Source: Nocardia vaccinii NBRC 15922 (GTDB lineage Bacteria > Actinomycetota > Actinomycetes > Mycobacteriales > Mycobacteriaceae). Taken from it: a stretch of 64,000 nt of DNA. The stretch is from positions 1 to 64,000 of the forward strand of contig NZ_BDCC01000011.1 in assembly GCF_001613305.1 (NCBI RefSeq), given 5' to 3'. The notes beneath the pieces are model-generated. The model saw nothing but the letters and a program-made list of their open reading frames with translations, made no database searches and was not told where the DNA came from. This document shows positions 16,408 to 27,865 of the stretch, piece after piece. Both the position numbers and the translations under genes were made by a program. Every line of letters begins with the position of its first letter. The first letter of the stretch is position 1.

Positions 16408-18063
16408 TCAGAGCAGACGCTGCCGGCCGTGCGCGGCGAATTCGGCCTCGAGGGCGGCTCGCCCCTGCTCGGTCAGCGCGTCGTATTCGGGTCCGCCGCG
16501 CCCGGCCCAGCGGTACACCGCCTCGTCGGTGCGCCAGGCCTGTTCCTGCAACTGCCGTTTGAGCACCTTGTTCGAACCGGTCACCGGCAGATTCGCCGAA
16601 ACCCGCAGCAGCCGGGGCGTCCCCTTCGCGCCGAGATCGCTCTGAGCGCAGAGGAATTCGGCGAATTCGCGCGGATCGAACGCGGCCGGATCGGCGACCT
16701 CGACCGCCGCCATCACCTGATCGCCCGAGCGCGGATCGGGCACGCCGTAGACCGCCGCCGCGATCACCGCGGGGTGACGGCGCAGCACCCGTTCGATCAT
16801 GAGCGCCGAGGTGTTCTCCCCGTCCACCCGGATCCAGTCGCCCTTGCGACCGGCGAAGTACAGAAATCCGCCGGCATCGATGTAACCGAGATCACCGGTC
16901 CAGTACCAACCGTTCCGGATGCGTTCGGCGTCCGCGGCGTCGTTCTTGTAGTAGCCCTCGAAGGACAGGGCGCCCGCCTTGTCCACCATCTCGCCGATGG
17001 CCTCGTCCGGATTGCACACCCGGCCGTATTCGTCCAGTTCGGCGGGGAGGCATTCGGTCAGTGTGTCCGGATGGACGACCGCGACCCCGGCATGTGCGGG
17101 GCGGCCGAGCGCGCCCGGCGGCGAGTGCGGATCCAGGGCGACCATGCCGGACCCTTCGCTCGACCCGTAGCCCTCGAACAGTTCCGCGCCGAAGCGGCGG
17201 CGGAATTCGGCCTGATCAGCCGTAGCCGCCTCGGTGCCGAAACCCCGGGTCAGGCGGTTGTCGGAATCCTCCGGCGTCTCGGGCGTGGCCATCAGGTAGC
17301 CCAGCGCCTTGCCTACGTAGGTGAAGAAGGTCGCGCCGTAGTAGCGGATGTCCGGAAGGAATTGGGACGCGGAGAATTTCGGCGTCAGACAGATCGTCGC
17401 CCCGACAGCCAGCGCCGGGGACCACAGCGCCATGATGGCGTTGCCGTGGAACAGCGGCATACAGCAGTACTCCACGTCCTCGCGGATGTGCCCGAACTTC
17501 TCGACCGCCGCGTACGCCACCCGCGTCAGGCGGCCCTGGGAACATTTGACCGCCTTGGACGTCCCGGTGGTTCCGGAGGTGAACAGCAACAGCAGCAGCG
17601 AGTCCGGCCCCCCGACAGCCTCCGGTGCGCATCGATACTGCCGCACCGCGTGGATATATCCCGGATCGTCTACCAGCAGAAAGCGATCCCGGGTCAATCC
17701 CGTATCCAGATCACGCAGACGTTCCAGCCCCGCACTATCGGTGACGATGAGCTGGCAGTCGGTGAACCGGATATCCGCACCGAGTTGTTCGGCCCCGCGC
17801 GTGGGATTGATCCCGACCACGGTCGCGCCCGCCAAAGCCGCCGCGCCGAGCCAGAACACGAAATCCGGCACGTTCTCCAGCAGCACGCCGATGTGGAACG
17901 GGCCGTCGCGGCGTAGATCCCGGGCCAGCGCCGCGCGCGCCGCCGACTCCCGCACCACCTCGTCCCAGGTCCAGGTGGCGGTGCGGGACATCAGGCCGGG
18001 CCGGTCGTCGCCCGACCGGTCGAGCAGCATCGTCGCGATATCGGTGCGCAGGTGGTCGGTCAT
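16408..18063 (-). CDS. Long/very-long-chain fatty acyl-CoA synthetase (FadD-type)
   Basis: 551 aa AMP-forming ligase. A-motif LLFTSGTTGTSKAVKC, then GYGSSEGSG, YWTGDLGYIDAGG and the C-terminal catalytic Lys region TGSNKVLKRQLQ. It activates a fatty or other carboxylic acid to acyl-CoA with ATP. Similar in build to FadD17/FATP-type ligases (DSLLLLLFTSGTTG, FGAELFEGYGSSEG). ATG at 18063. Upstream neighbour hflX is 88 bases away in the same direction. Confidence 0.9.
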   Translation of the reverse strand: MTDHLRTDIATMLLDRSGDDRPGLMSRTATWTWDEVVRESAARAALARDLRRDGPFHIGVLLENVPDFVFWLGAAALAGATVVGINPTRGAEQLGADIRFTDCQLIVTDSAGLERLRDLDTGLTRDRFLLVDDPGYIHAVRQYRCAPEAVGGPDSLLLLLFTSGTTGTSKAVKCSQGRLTRVAYAAVEKFGHIREDVEYCCMPLFHGNAIMALWSPALAVGATICLTPKFSASQFLPDIRYYGATFFTYVGKALGYLMATPETPEDSDNRLTRGFGTEAATADQAEFRRRFGAELFEGYGSSEGSGMVALDPHSPPGALGRPAHAGVAVVHPDTLTECLPAELDEYGRVCNPDEAIGEMVDKAGALSFEGYYKNDAADAERIRNGWYWTGDLGYIDAGGFLYFAGRKGDWIRVDGENTSALMIERVLRRHPAVIAAAVYGVPDPRSGDQVMAAVEVADPAAFDPREFAEFLCAQSDLGAKGTPRLLRVSANLPVTGSNKVLKRQLQEQAWRTDEAVYRWAGRGGPEYDALTEQGRAALEAEFAAHGRQRLL

Positions 18064-18151
18064 ATCCCACCAGGATGACCGGAGCGATGCGCCCCGCGCC
18101 AGAGTTCGCCGACTGAGCGGGACTCGGCCTTGCGAATTCGACCTCGCCGGA

Positions 18152-19672
18152 TCAGCCCTGCGCGACCAGGTCCTCCGGTTCGGTTCCGGCGTGGGCGAAT
18201 TCGGCCAGCGACGCGGCCAGCGCACGCGGGACACGCGCGCAGACCCGGGTTCCGGACTCCTGATGGTCGGAGCTGATGATGCTGCCATCCGCGTGGATCC
18301 GGGACAGCAGATCGCCTCGGCTGTACGGCAGCAGCACGCTGACCTCGACATCCAGGCCGCCGAGAATATCGGCCAGGCGGTCGCGGAGTTCCTCGATGCC
18401 CTGTCCGGACCGAGCGGAGACGAATACGGCGTCGGGCAGCAGCCCGCGCAATTGCGTCAGCTCCATCGGGTCCAGGGCGTCGATCTTGTTGACCACCAAC
18501 AACTCCGGCGGCGCCGGGGTGCCGGTCTCGCGCAGCACGTCGGTGACCACCGCGCGCACCGCCTTGATCTGCTCGTCGGGCAACGGATCGGAACCGTCCA
18601 CGACGTGCAGCAGCAGATCCGCGCCGGTGACCTCCTCGAGCGTCGAACGGAACGCCTCCACCAGCTGCGTCGGCAGATGCCGCACGAATCCGACGGTGTC
18701 GGTGAACACGACCTCGCGCCCGTCCTCCAGGGCGGCGCGGCGCGTGGTCGGATCCAGGGTGGCGAACAGTGCGTCCTGCACCAGAATGCCCGCGCCGGTC
18801 AACGCGTTCATCAGGCTCGATTTACCCGCGTTGGTGTAGCCGACGATCGCCACCGACGGAATGCCGCTGGAGGTGCGCCGCGACCGCTTGGTGTCGCGGG
18901 CGGTCTTCATCTCCCGGATCTCGCGGCGCAACTTCGCCATGCGCTCGCGGATCCGGCGGCGATCGGTCTCGATCTTGGTCTCACCGGGACCACGCGTACC
19001 CACACCGCCGCTCGCGCCACCCGCGCGACCACCGGCCTGCCGGGACATCGACTCACCCCAACCGCGCAACCGCGGCAGCATGTACTCCATCTGCGCCAGC
19101 GAAACCTGCGCCTTACCTTCGCGCGAGGTCGCGTGCTGGGCGAAGATGTCCAGGATCAGCGCGGTCCGGTCGATCACCTTGACCTTGACGACCTTCTCCA
19201 GTGCGGTCAGCTGCGCGGGCGTCAGCTCACCGTCGCAGACCACGGTGTCCGCACCGGTGTCGAGTACCACCGCGCGCAACTCGTCGGCCTTACCGGAGCC
19301 GATGTAGGTGGCCGGGTCCGGCTTGTCGCGGCGCTGAATCAGCGCGTCGAGCACCTGCGAGCCCGCGGTCTCGGCGAGCGCGGCCAGTTCGGCCATGCTC
19401 GCGTCGGCCTGTGTCGCGGTGCCCTCGGTCCATACGCCGACCAGCACGACCCGCTCCAGGCGCAGCTGCCGGTATTCGACCTCGGTGACGTCGGTGAGCT
19501 CGGTGGACAGCCCCGCGACGCGTCGCAGCGAGCTGCGCTCCTCGAGCTGCAGTTCGCCCACGGTCGGTTCCGGAGCCCACCCGCCGCCGGCGCGATCCTC
19601 GTCCGGAGCGGTCGTATCCTCCGGGACGAATTCGTCGACCGGAGTGAACTCATACGTTTCGGATTTCCTCAT
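18152..19672 (-). CDS. hflX: Ribosome-associated GTPase HflX
   Basis: 506 aa. N-terminal HflX domain with the glycine-rich loop GGVGTRGPGETKIETDRRRI, then a GTPase domain: G1 GYTNAGKSS, G3 DTVGFVRHLP, G4 NKID. Splits or rescues stalled ribosomes in the GTP form. ATG at 19672 follows GGAGG closely; an upstream in-frame ATG at 19690 is also possible. Gene order with dapF and miaA is conserved in mycobacteria (Rv2725c). Confidence 0.95.
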   Translation of the reverse strand: MRKSETYEFTPVDEFVPEDTTAPDEDRAGGGWAPEPTVGELQLEERSSLRRVAGLSTELTDVTEVEYRQLRLERVVLVGVWTEGTATQADASMAELAALAETAGSQVLDALIQRRDKPDPATYIGSGKADELRAVVLDTGADTVVCDGELTPAQLTALEKVVKVKVIDRTALILDIFAQHATSREGKAQVSLAQMEYMLPRLRGWGESMSRQAGGRAGGASGGVGTRGPGETKIETDRRRIRERMAKLRREIREMKTARDTKRSRRTSSGIPSVAIVGYTNAGKSSLMNALTGAGILVQDALFATLDPTTRRAALEDGREVVFTDTVGFVRHLPTQLVEAFRSTLEEVTGADLLLHVVDGSDPLPDEQIKAVRAVVTDVLRETGTPAPPELLVVNKIDALDPMELTQLRGLLPDAVFVSARSGQGIEELRDRLADILGGLDVEVSVLLPYSRGDLLSRIHADGSIISSDHQESGTRVCARVPRALAASLAEFAHAGTEPEDLVAQG

Positions 19673-19774
19673 ATACCTCCATGCTCCCATGAGATAACCC
19701 GAAGACGCACTCGAGTTATTTCCCGGCCGGGCAGGCCGGCCCTGGTACGGCCGGTCGTGACCGGTTCGGGGAAT

Positions 19775-20677
19775 TCAGATGCCGTCCCACCACTGCCGGG
19801 CGATCCGCCCCGAGGCGACCAGTTCGGACGGCCCGCGCAACCGCGCGTCACCGCGGTCGATGCTCACGGTGACCGCTCCCCCGGGCACCCGCACGACCAC
19901 CTCGCCGGAATCCTTCTCGATCACGAAGCCCTCGCGAACCAGTGCTGCGGCGGCCGCGGCCACGGTTCCCGTTCCGCAGGAACGGGTTTCACCGACGCCG
20001 CGCTCGTACACACGCATATCGGCCCCGCGCGGACCGTCGCCGGAGTGATCCAGTGCGGTGAGGATCTCGACGTTCACACCGTGCGGGAACATCTCCGGTT
20101 CGTAGCCGGGGGCCACGGTCAGATCGAGTTTCGCCAGAGCCTGAGCGGTCAGTTCCGGATCCACGCAGGCCAGATGCGGATTTCCGACGTCGATGCCGAT
20201 ACCCGACAGCGTCCGGCCGCCGAGCGTCGCGAAGGATTTGCCCAGCTCACGCACCGATCCCATCGCCACGGTGACCTCGCCGTGCACGCGGTCCGCGGCG
20301 TGCACGACCACCGGCCGCGCCCCCGCCCGCGTCCCGACCACGAACGATCCGCTGGCCTGGGCACCGATCACCGCGAGGTGGTGTGCGAACACCCGCACTC
20401 CGTTACCGCACATCTCCGCGATCGAACCGTCGGCATTGCGGTAGTCCATGAACCAGTCGTCCGGGCCGACCCCCTCGGGCAGCGCGTCCAGCACACCGGC
20501 TTCGACCAGGGGTTCGGCCCACGCCACCCGCAACACACCGTCCGCTCCGAGGCCACGCCGCCGATCGCACAGCGCCGCCACCCGGCTCGCCGTGAGATCC
20601 AACCCGGCCTCCGGGTCGAACAGGATCACGAAATCGTTCTGCGTGCCGTGGCCTTTGGTGAATTCGATATCGGACAC
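19775..20677 (-). CDS. dapF: Diaminopimelate epimerase
   Basis: 300 aa. Converts LL- to meso-diaminopimelate for lysine and peptidoglycan synthesis. The two catalytic cysteines are in EMCGNGVR and [13 protein letters not shown]-terminus [13 protein letters not shown] is typical. The GTG at 20677 with GGGAGAA upstream is the best start; the ATGs further upstream extend into non-conserved sequence. Ends 102 bases before hflX. Confidence 0.95.
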   Translation of the reverse strand: MSDIEFTKGHGTQNDFVILFDPEAGLDLTASRVAALCDRRRGLGADGVLRVAWAEPLVEAGVLDALPEGVGPDDWFMDYRNADGSIAEMCGNGVRVFAHHLAVIGAQASGSFVVGTRAGARPVVVHAADRVHGEVTVAMGSVRELGKSFATLGGRTLSGIGIDVGNPHLACVDPELTAQALAKLDLTVAPGYEPEMFPHGVNVEILTALDHSGDGPRGADMRVYERGVGETRSCGTGTVAAAAAALVREGFVIEKDSGEVVVRVPGGAVTVSIDRGDARLRGPSELVASGRIARQWWDGI

Positions 20678-20902
20678 TCCCGTATTCTCCCTGTTCCGCA
20701 CCATACCGCTCGTCACCGGGGTCTCACCGAACCGCCGCGCTCGGTCCAACACCCGGCTCGCCGCGCGGATTCCACGCCCGGCCGACCCATTCTCGGAGAA
20801 CGCCAGTAGCTCGGAACATCGATCGCGTCCGTTCCGGCCGAACGCGGCCCCGTGCAGCTCTCCCGCTGCCGGTCCGACCGCGGCACAGACGCGGACCGCA
20901 CC

Positions 20903-21841
20903 TCAGCCCCCCGGACGTTCGCGAACATCCCGGGGTAGGCCGGACAGCACGTCTTCGAGGGCGGTTTCGACGAGATGAGGGTCGGCGCCATCGAGCCAAT
21001 GGACGCGCGGGTCGCGACGGAACCAGGAGCGCTGGCGGCGGACGTAGCGGCGGGTGCCGATGAGGGTGCGTTCGCGGGCGTGGGCGAGATCGTACTCGCC
21101 GTCGAGATATGCGAGCACCTGAGCGTATCCGATTGCGCGACAAGCGGTTTGCCCCTCACGAAGACCTTGTTCGACAAGGGTGCGCACCTCGTCCACGAGA
21201 CCTTCGTCGAACATCGCCGCGGTGCGGAGCTCGATGCGGGCGTCGAGCTGTGCGGTCTCGCGGTCCACACCGAGAATCGCCGTACCCCAGTGGGGTTCGC
21301 CGATCCGTGGCTGTGCGGCGGCGAACGGGCGGCCGGTCAATTCGACCACCTCCAGCGCGCGCACCATCCGACGGCCATCGGTGGGCAGAATCGCCTGCGC
21401 CGCAACGGGATCGGCGTCCCGAAGCGCGGTGTGCACCGCACCCACGCCGCCTTCGGCCAGCAGCGCCTCCCATTTCGCGCGGACCCGCGGATCGGTGGCC
21501 GGAAATTCCCACCGGTCCAGCAGCGCCTGGACGTACATCATCGATCCGCCCACGATGACCGGCGTGCGCCCGCGCGCCATGATGGCCTCGACATCGGCCG
21601 AGGCGCCGCTCTGATACGCGGCGACGGTGGCGGTTTCGGTGACGTCGAGCACGTCGAGCTGATGATGGGCGATGCCGCGGCGATGTGCCACAGGAAGTTT
21701 CGCGGTGCCGATATCCATGCCGCGATACAGCTGCATGGCATCGATGTTGACGATCTCCCCGTTCAGGCGCTGCGCCAATTCCAGTGCGAGATCGGACTTT
21801 CCGGTGGCGGTGGGACCCACGACGGCAATCGGGGTGATCAC
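20903..21841 (-). CDS. miaA: tRNA dimethylallyltransferase
   Basis: 312 aa. Transfers a dimethylallyl group to A37 of tRNAs reading codons that start with U. P-loop GPTATGKSD at the N-terminus, [15 protein letters not shown], and the [16 protein letters not shown] tRNA-binding segment near the C-terminus. GTG start overlaps the stop of the upstream gene as GTGA. Works before MiaB, whose gene lies 4 kb upstream. Confidence 0.95.
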   Translation of the reverse strand: MITPIAVVGPTATGKSDLALELAQRLNGEIVNIDAMQLYRGMDIGTAKLPVAHRRGIAHHQLDVLDVTETATVAAYQSGASADVEAIMARGRTPVIVGGSMMYVQALLDRWEFPATDPRVRAKWEALLAEGGVGAVHTALRDADPVAAQAILPTDGRRMVRALEVVELTGRPFAAAQPRIGEPHWGTAILGVDRETAQLDARIELRTAAMFDEGLVDEVRTLVEQGLREGQTACRAIGYAQVLAYLDGEYDLAHARERTLIGTRRYVRRQRSWFRRDPRVHWLDGADPHLVETALEDVLSGLPRDVRERPGG

Positions 21842-22698
21842 GAACCGGCCCCCGGCCGCCAGGTGCTCACCTGATAGCCGACACCGAAAGGCGCTGCCCG
21901 GTAGCGGGTTTCGACCTTCGGGACGTCACCGGAGAACAGTCCGGCCAATACCTGGTAGGCCGGGCGGCCCGAGATCCGGAGCTCCGCGCACAGCTCGGTG
22001 TCCAGCGTCGTCAGGACGACCGGGTCGCCCGCGGACAGGGCGTCATCGATCTCGTCCTGCACCGCCCGCGCGCGCGGGTCCAGATAGCCGGGCGCACCGG
22101 TCGACAGGGTGGCCGCCCCGTCGGCGACCACCAGCACACCGTAGGTCTCGGATTCCGCATCCAGCTCGCGACGCAGCCGCTCGCCCAGCTCGACACAGTG
22201 CGCGCCCGGAGCGTCGTGATCCACCAGCCGGGCCGTGGCCGTCACGCCCTCGCCCGCACATCCGCGCACCCACCCGCCGATCAGCACCGGCAGCGGCAGG
22301 CCGGGGTCGGCCGGCGCGGTCCCTTCCAGTGCGGCATCCGACAACGCGACGCGGACGTCGGCTCCGTACCCCCGGAAGGTGCCGACCGTCCCGGCATCGA
22401 ACATCGCGACGTCACGTCGGCCCGCGCCGGGCCCCGGCACCTCGCGCAACGCGCCGGCCACCATCCCAGCCGCGAACTCCTCCACTTCGCCCGGACCGGT
22501 TCCGTCGGCCTCGGCGCCGACCCCGACGACCAGCCACCGCGACGCAAGCCCCGCCAGCTCGCGCGCCGCGGCCAGCACCGCCTCCCGCAGCGGCGGCACC
22601 TGGGCCGCGAGGTGCGTGTCGTCGACCTCGGGCCGTCCGCCGCACAATTCGGGGACCAGCACGGGCGGTGATGGGATCAACACGGCGAGACCGAACAC
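21838..22698 (-). CDS. Class III extradiol dioxygenase-like protein of unknown function
   Basis: 286 aa, alanine-rich, GTG start. The fold resembles the LigB-type catalytic subunit ([21 protein letters not shown], later [19 protein letters not shown]), but the usual His metal ligands are not clear. Same place as Rv2728c of M. tuberculosis, always next to miaA. A role in tRNA modification or cell wall is only a guess from synteny. Confidence 0.75.
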   Translation of the reverse strand: MFGLAVLIPSPPVLVPELCGGRPEVDDTHLAAQVPPLREAVLAAARELAGLASRWLVVGVGAEADGTGPGEVEEFAAGMVAGALREVPGPGAGRRDVAMFDAGTVGTFRGYGADVRVALSDAALEGTAPADPGLPLPVLIGGWVRGCAGEGVTATARLVDHDAPGAHCVELGERLRRELDAESETYGVLVVADGAATLSTGAPGYLDPRARAVQDEIDDALSAGDPVVLTTLDTELCAELRISGRPAYQVLAGLFSGDVPKVETRYRAAPFGVGYQVSTWRPGAGS

Positions 22699-22963
22699 GC
22701 CGTCAACGGTAGCGGCCGGCCCCGGCGGCGCGCCCGGGCCGGTCCGGACGGGCTGCGCAGCGAGACGTTCGGGCCGGTCACAGGGCAGGTCGACGGTGCT
22801 CGCGGCCCCCGCGCGCGCGGAGCTTTACCACGTATTCGCGGTCCCTGCCACCGCTCTCGTCGCGCCACCCTCGATAAGAGGCGGCGTATCTGTGGTTCGG
22901 CTGGTTGAATGGGATGAAGCTAGGGCGTAACCAGGCAGCCGTGACGCGCGGCAGGGACGAGGA

Positions 22964-24478
22964 GTGATGACCGAGAACAGCGGAACCGAGAAGGCTACCC
23001 ATCCGGACACCGGCACGGCGCAGCAGTCCAGCACCCCCGACGCACCGGAACCCACGCCCGCCGATGCCGCGGCCCGCCCCGGTCCGGTGCCCAAGCCCGG
23101 CGCACCGCGGCCGGGGGCACCCAAACCGGGTACCCCCACGCCGGGCGTCCGCAAACCCCAGGCACCCACCTCGCACGAGGTGCCCAAACCGCATGCGGTC
23201 AAGCCCGCCCCGGGCGCGGGGCAGGAGCATCCGCATCCGGTAGTGGTGCCGACGGTCAGCGATCCGAGCCGCTGGGGCCGCGTCGACGACGACGGCACCG
23301 CCTGGGTGAAGACCGCGGAGGGCGAACGCCGGATCGGTTCCTGGCAGGCCGGTGACGCCACCGAGGGCCTGGCGCACTTCGGCCGCCGCTTCGACGATCT
23401 GGCCACCGAGGTCGCCCTGCTCGAGGCTCGTCTGGCGGCCGGAACCGACGCCCGCAAGACCAAGACGGCAGCCCTCGCGCTTGCCGAATCGTTGCCGACG
23501 GCGGCGGTGATCGGCGATATCGACGGCCTCGCCCGTCGCCTGCAAGCGATCGCCGAACACTCCGAGGAAGCGGCCGCGCAGGCCAAGGAGGAGAAGGAGC
23601 GCTCTCGGCACGAGCAGACCGAGCGCAAGGAGAATCTGTGCGCCGAGGCCGAGCAGATCGCCGCCGACTCCACCCAGTGGAAGGCCGCGGGCGATCGGCT
23701 GCGGGAGATCCTGGACGAGTGGAAGACCATCCGCGGGGTGGACCGCAAGGTCGACGACGCCCTGTGGCGGCGGTTCTCCAAGGCGCGCGAGGCGTTCAAC
23801 CGCCGCCGCGGCGCGCACTTCGCCGAACTCGACCGCGAGCGTGCCGCGGCCAAAGCGCGCAAGGAGGAGTTGTGCGTGCGCGCGGAGGAGTTGTCCTCCT
23901 CGACCGATTGGGCGGGCACCGCCTCGGTCTTCCGCGATCTGCTGTCCGAGTGGAAGGCCGCGGGCCGCGCGCCGCGTGAGGCCGACGACCAGCTGTGGCG
24001 GCGTTTCAAGAATGCCCAGGACGTCTTCTTCGGCGCGCGCAATGCCGCGGCATCGGAGCGGGACGCCGAATTCGAGCAGAACGCGTCCGCCAAGCTGGAA
24101 CTGCTGTCCGACTTCGAGCACCGGATCGCGACCCATCTGGAATCCGATCTGGACGCGGCACGCACCGAACTGCGGCATCTGCAGGACCGGTGGGACGAGA
24201 TCGGCAAGGTCCCGCGCGAGCGCATGCAGGAACTCGAGGTCAGGTTGCGCGCGATCGAGAAGCAGGTCCGCGACGCGGTCGACACGCAGTGGCGACGCAC
24301 CGATCCCGAGGCCGTGGCGCGCGCCGCGCAGTTCCGCGAACGCGTCGCACAGTTCGAGGAACAGGCGGCCAAGGCACAGGCGGCCGGTCGCAACCGCGAT
24401 GCGGACAAGGCTCTCGAACAGGCACAGCAGTGGCGCGAATGGGCCGAGGCCGCCGAGGGCGCGGTCACCCGGCGCTGA
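22964..24478 (+). CDS. DUF349 domain protein
   Basis: 504 aa. Residues 1-90 are proline-rich and disordered ([25 protein letters not shown]). From about residue 150 the protein is helical and coiled, with three or four DUF349 units, each with a W-K-x-A/T...R..DD.LW.RF pattern ([60 protein letters not shown]). Family members are linked to nucleoid or cell-division stress, but no reaction is known. Corresponds to Rv2731. Terminated by the hairpin at 24489. Confidence 0.85.
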   Translation: MMTENSGTEKATHPDTGTAQQSSTPDAPEPTPADAAARPGPVPKPGAPRPGAPKPGTPTPGVRKPQAPTSHEVPKPHAVKPAPGAGQEHPHPVVVPTVSDPSRWGRVDDDGTAWVKTAEGERRIGSWQAGDATEGLAHFGRRFDDLATEVALLEARLAAGTDARKTKTAALALAESLPTAAVIGDIDGLARRLQAIAEHSEEAAAQAKEEKERSRHEQTERKENLCAEAEQIAADSTQWKAAGDRLREILDEWKTIRGVDRKVDDALWRRFSKAREAFNRRRGAHFAELDRERAAAKARKEELCVRAEELSSSTDWAGTASVFRDLLSEWKAAGRAPREADDQLWRRFKNAQDVFFGARNAAASERDAEFEQNASAKLELLSDFEHRIATHLESDLDAARTELRHLQDRWDEIGKVPRERMQELEVRLRAIEKQVRDAVDTQWRRTDPEAVARAAQFRERVAQFEEQAAKAQAAGRNRDADKALEQAQQWREWAEAAEGAVTRR

Positions 24479-24488
24479 ATCACATTGC

Positions 24489-24530
24489 GCGGTAATCGGA
24501 CTCGGCCTCAACGCCGAGTCCGATTACCGC
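24489..24530 (+). terminator. Strong intrinsic terminator
   Basis: A perfect 18-bp stem (24489-24506 with 24513-24530, core GGTAATCGGACTCGGC) with the loop CTCAAC, starting 10 bases after the DUF349 stop. No T-run follows. Confidence 0.8.
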
Positions 24531-24567
24531 CAGCACCGCCCCGGACGCATCGCGCATCGTGGGCGGT

Positions 24568-25191
24568 ATGCATCGAGTCGTTGATCTGAAAGTTCTCTAC
24601 TTCGGGACGCCGGTGGTGCTGATCGGCACCCGCAATCCCGACCACACCCCCAATCTGGCGCCGATGTCCTCGGCATGGTGGCTCGGTGATCAGTGCATGC
24701 TCGGGATGAACACCGGGTCGCAGACGACGATCAATCTCCTGCGCGAACGCGAATGCGTGCTGAATCTGCCCGGCCCCGACCTGGCCGAGGCGGTGGATCG
24801 GCTGGCGCTGCTGACCGGAGCGCGGGAGCTGACGCCGCACAAGATCGAGAAGGGCTACCGCTACGAGCCGGACAAGTTCGGCGCGGCCGGGCTCACCCCG
24901 CTCCCGGCCGACCTCGTCGCGGCCCCGAGGGTGGCGCAGTGCCCGATTCAGCTCGAATGCGAACTGATCTCCGCCGAGCCATTCGGCGGGCGGGCCACCG
25001 CACACACCGTGCGGGTGGTGCGCGCCCACGTCGAGAACGATCTGGTCGTACCGGACACCGAACACGTCGACCCGGACCGCTGGGATCCGCTGATCATGAA
25101 GTTCTGCGAGTTCTTCGGCGGCGGCGCCCGGCTTCGGCCGTCACGGCTGGCCGAGGCCTGGGAGATACCGCAGCCCGCACCCACCCGCTGA
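24568..25191 (+). CDS. Flavin reductase-like (FMN-binding split-barrel) protein
   Basis: 207 aa. The sequence TPVVLIGTRNPDHTPNLAPMSSAWWLGD and the CECVLNLPGPDLA-like segment are the flavin-binding split barrel of the flavin reductase domain. Binds FMN and reduces it or a small substrate with NAD(P)H. ATG at 24568 is chosen, GTG at 24559 is also open. It is isolated from neighbours by a strong terminator upstream and faces a convergent gene downstream. Confidence 0.8.
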   Translation: MHRVVDLKVLYFGTPVVLIGTRNPDHTPNLAPMSSAWWLGDQCMLGMNTGSQTTINLLRERECVLNLPGPDLAEAVDRLALLTGARELTPHKIEKGYRYEPDKFGAAGLTPLPADLVAAPRVAQCPIQLECELISAEPFGGRATAHTVRVVRAHVENDLVVPDTEHVDPDRWDPLIMKFCEFFGGGARLRPSRLAEAWEIPQPAPTR

Positions 25192-25205
25192 CATCGAGGC
25201 CCGGC

Positions 25206-26027
25206 TTACTTCTCGGTCGGGTCGTCCTCGCCCAGCAGCCAACGGCGACTGCGCTCCTCTTCCGCCGCGGCGGCGAGGCGGCGCTGTTCCTCGGCCTCCA
25301 ACTGGACCGCGGTGCGGCTCCAGACCACTTTGAGCCAGTGGAAGGTGAGCACGATCATCGCGATCGCGCCGAGGATCAGCCCGATCGACGGTCCGGCGCC
25401 ATGGTAGTTGCCCAGTTCCGGAGTCTGGCGGTGCCAGATGGACAGCACGCCGAAGACGCTGCCCACGGCCGAACCGGCGACCGCGATCCAGGCCAGGGCC
25501 CAACGGCGGGTCAGCAGGGCCAGCGAGGAGAAGCCGATGCCGAAGACCAGCACGAACCATTGGAACACCCGCGAGGGCAGCCCGACGTGGTCGGCGACGG
25601 CCGTGTGGTCGAACAGCAGGATGTCCATTCCGCGGGTGTGCCCGGTATGCGGCAGCACCAGGGTCAGCAGCAACACGAAGACCGCGCCCGCGACCACCAT
25701 CGCGCGATAGCCGGGATCGATCTCACCGGCGATCTTGCGCTCGACCGCCTCCAGATCGTCGTGGTAGGACTCGAAGACCTGAGTCTGCTCGGGATTCATC
25801 TGCTCCTCGTTCGACTGGGAATCGCCGCTCGCGGCCCCGGACGCGGCAGCAGTATCCGACGCGGCGTCGTTCCGGGCCGAATCATCGTGCGGCACAATGG
25901 CTTCGCTGCCCGATTCGACTGTCTCGGCAGGCTCGGACCTTCGATCGCCGGACGCCCCGGGACCGCCGCGCGCACCAGCCGAGGCGGCCCGGCCCGGCCG
26001 GGATTCGTCTTCGGAACGTTCGGGCAT
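25206..26027 (-). CDS. Membrane protein of the miaB-DUF349 locus
   Basis: 273 aa. An acidic, disordered N-terminal half (about residues 1-115, SEDESRPGR..., NEEQMNPEQTQVFESY) is followed by four hydrophobic segments: about residues 117-137, 158-180, 183-205 and 221-242, then a basic C-terminus. Same position and design as Rv2732c of M. tuberculosis. No catalytic motif. Confidence 0.75.
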   Translation of the reverse strand: MPERSEDESRPGRAASAGARGGPGASGDRRSEPAETVESGSEAIVPHDDSARNDAASDTAAASGAASGDSQSNEEQMNPEQTQVFESYHDDLEAVERKIAGEIDPGYRAMVVAGAVFVLLLTLVLPHTGHTRGMDILLFDHTAVADHVGLPSRVFQWFVLVFGIGFSSLALLTRRWALAWIAVAGSAVGSVFGVLSIWHRQTPELGNYHGAGPSIGLILGAIAMIVLTFHWLKVVWSRTAVQLEAEEQRRLAAAAEEERSRRWLLGEDDPTEK

Positions 26028-26159
26028 CAGTTCTCCACCACTGGTCGCGGTTCTGGGCGCTGGCGTCGGTCCGGCCTCGCCGCCGGATCATGCTCCCACC
26101 CTACGACTCGGCGTCAGGGCACTACGACCCGACGTCGTATCCGCACCGGCGTGGAACGA

Positions 26160-27710
26160 TCACACCTCGCATCCGGACGCGCAGCCCGCGGTGGCCGGCA
26201 GCGGTTCCGGTGCGCCGATGCGCGGCAGACCGAGCCCGACGCCGATCGGAGCGGTCTTGGGCGTGATGCCGCGCTCGTGCGAATCGCCCGCGCGAGTGCG
26301 GCGGTGCCCGCGAATCTCGCCGTCGGCGATCAGGTGGTGCGGCGCGGCCTCGGTCAGCACGACGTCGACGATGTCACCGGGGCGGATGGTGTTGTGCTCC
26401 GGCGGCCGGAAGTGCACCAGCCGACCGTCACGAGCCCGCCCGCTCATCCGGGCGGTGGCGGCGTTCTTCTTGCCCGCCCCCTCGGCGACCAGCAGTTCGA
26501 CCTCGGTCCCGAGCAATGCCCGGTTCGCCTCCAGCGAGATCTCCTCCTGCAGCGCGATGAGCCGGTCGTACCGCTCCTGCACCACCGCCTTGGGCACCTG
26601 GTCGGCCATGGTGGCCGCGGGCGTGCCCGGACGGATCGAGTACTGGAAGGTGAACGCGCTGGTGAAACGCGCTCGGCGCACCACGTCCAGGGTCTGCTGG
26701 AAATCCTCCTCGGTCTCCCCGGGGAATCCCACGATGATGTCGGTGGTGATCGCGGCGTGCGGCATCGCGGCGCGCACCTTCTCGATGATGCCCAGATAAC
26801 GCGCCGAACGATAGGACCGGCGCATGGCCTTGAGCACCCGGTCCGAACCCGATTGCAGCGGCATGTGCAGCTGCGGGCACGCGTTCGGGGTCTGCGCCAT
26901 CGCCTCGATCACGTCGTCGGTGAATTCGGCCGGATGCGGTGAGGTGAACCGGACCCGCTCGAGCCCCTCGATATTCCCGCAGGCGCGCAACAGCTGGGCG
27001 AACGCGCCGCGATCTCGCGCCTGGCCGGGGTCGGCGAAGTTCACCCCGTAGGAATTGACGTTCTGACCGAGCAGGGTCACCTCCAGCACGCCCTGATCGA
27101 CCAGCGCCTGCACCTCGGCGAGCACATCGCCGGGACGGCGGTCGACCTCCTTGCCGCGCAGCGACGGCACGATGCAGAAGGTGCAGGTGTTGTTGCAGCC
27201 CACCGAGATGGACACCCACCCGGCATAGGCCGACTCGCGCTTGGCGGGCAGCGTCGAGGGGAACGCCTCGAGCGATTCGAGGATCTCGACCTGGGCCTGC
27301 TCGTTGTGCCGGGCCCGCTCGAGCAGAACCGGCAGCGAGCCGATGTTGTGCGTGCCGAACACCACGTCCACCCACGGCGCCCGGCGCAGCACGGTGTCGC
27401 GATCCTTCTGAGCCAGGCAGCCACCGACCGCGATCTGCATACCGGGCCGACCGGCCTTGATCGGGGCAAGATGCCCGAGCGTTCCGTAGAGCTTGTTGTC
27501 CGCGTTCTCACGGACCGCGCAGGTGTTGAACACCACCAGATCCGCGGTCGCACCGGGTGCGGCCCGGTGATATCCGGCATCCTCCAGCAGGCCCGAGAGC
27601 CGCTCGGAGTCGTGCACGTTCATCTGGCACCCGTACGTGCGCACCTCGTAGGTACGGGTCGTGTCCGCGGCGGCCACCGCTCCTTCCGCGGCGCCTGCTG
27701 CCACCTGCAT
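26160..27710 (-). CDS. miaB: tRNA-2-methylthio-N6-dimethylallyladenosine synthase
   Basis: 516 aa from ATG 27710. Radical-SAM methylthiotransferase acting after MiaA. UPF0004 cluster cysteines in [28 protein letters not shown] and VGGCLAQKD; radical-SAM CxxxCxxC in [14 protein letters not shown]-terminal TRAM domain around [22 protein letters not shown] at 27722 is an alternative start. Length fits the mycobacterial protein (about 512 aa). Confidence 0.94.
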   Translation of the reverse strand: MQVAAGAAEGAVAAADTTRTYEVRTYGCQMNVHDSERLSGLLEDAGYHRAAPGATADLVVFNTCAVRENADNKLYGTLGHLAPIKAGRPGMQIAVGGCLAQKDRDTVLRRAPWVDVVFGTHNIGSLPVLLERARHNEQAQVEILESLEAFPSTLPAKRESAYAGWVSISVGCNNTCTFCIVPSLRGKEVDRRPGDVLAEVQALVDQGVLEVTLLGQNVNSYGVNFADPGQARDRGAFAQLLRACGNIEGLERVRFTSPHPAEFTDDVIEAMAQTPNACPQLHMPLQSGSDRVLKAMRRSYRSARYLGIIEKVRAAMPHAAITTDIIVGFPGETEEDFQQTLDVVRRARFTSAFTFQYSIRPGTPAATMADQVPKAVVQERYDRLIALQEEISLEANRALLGTEVELLVAEGAGKKNAATARMSGRARDGRLVHFRPPEHNTIRPGDIVDVVLTEAAPHHLIADGEIRGHRRTRAGDSHERGITPKTAPIGVGLGLPRIGAPEPLPATAGCASGCEV

Positions 27711-27865
27711 CGACGAATTCACCCGTCCAGGGTATCGGTAGCGCGTTCCCGGCGCGCCGGGGGCTTTGCGGGCAAGTTCCTGAATCATCGACCGGCGTTG
27801 CCGCACACTGGGAATGCCGGCGATCGGCACTCACCACGTCCGTCGTTCAGCAGAGAGGGCATTCG

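Noticed and set aside
26428..27375. Long open frames within miaB, hflX, recA and other genes on the opposite strand
   Set aside because: Shadow frames of GC-rich genes lacking their own motifs and ribosome sites.
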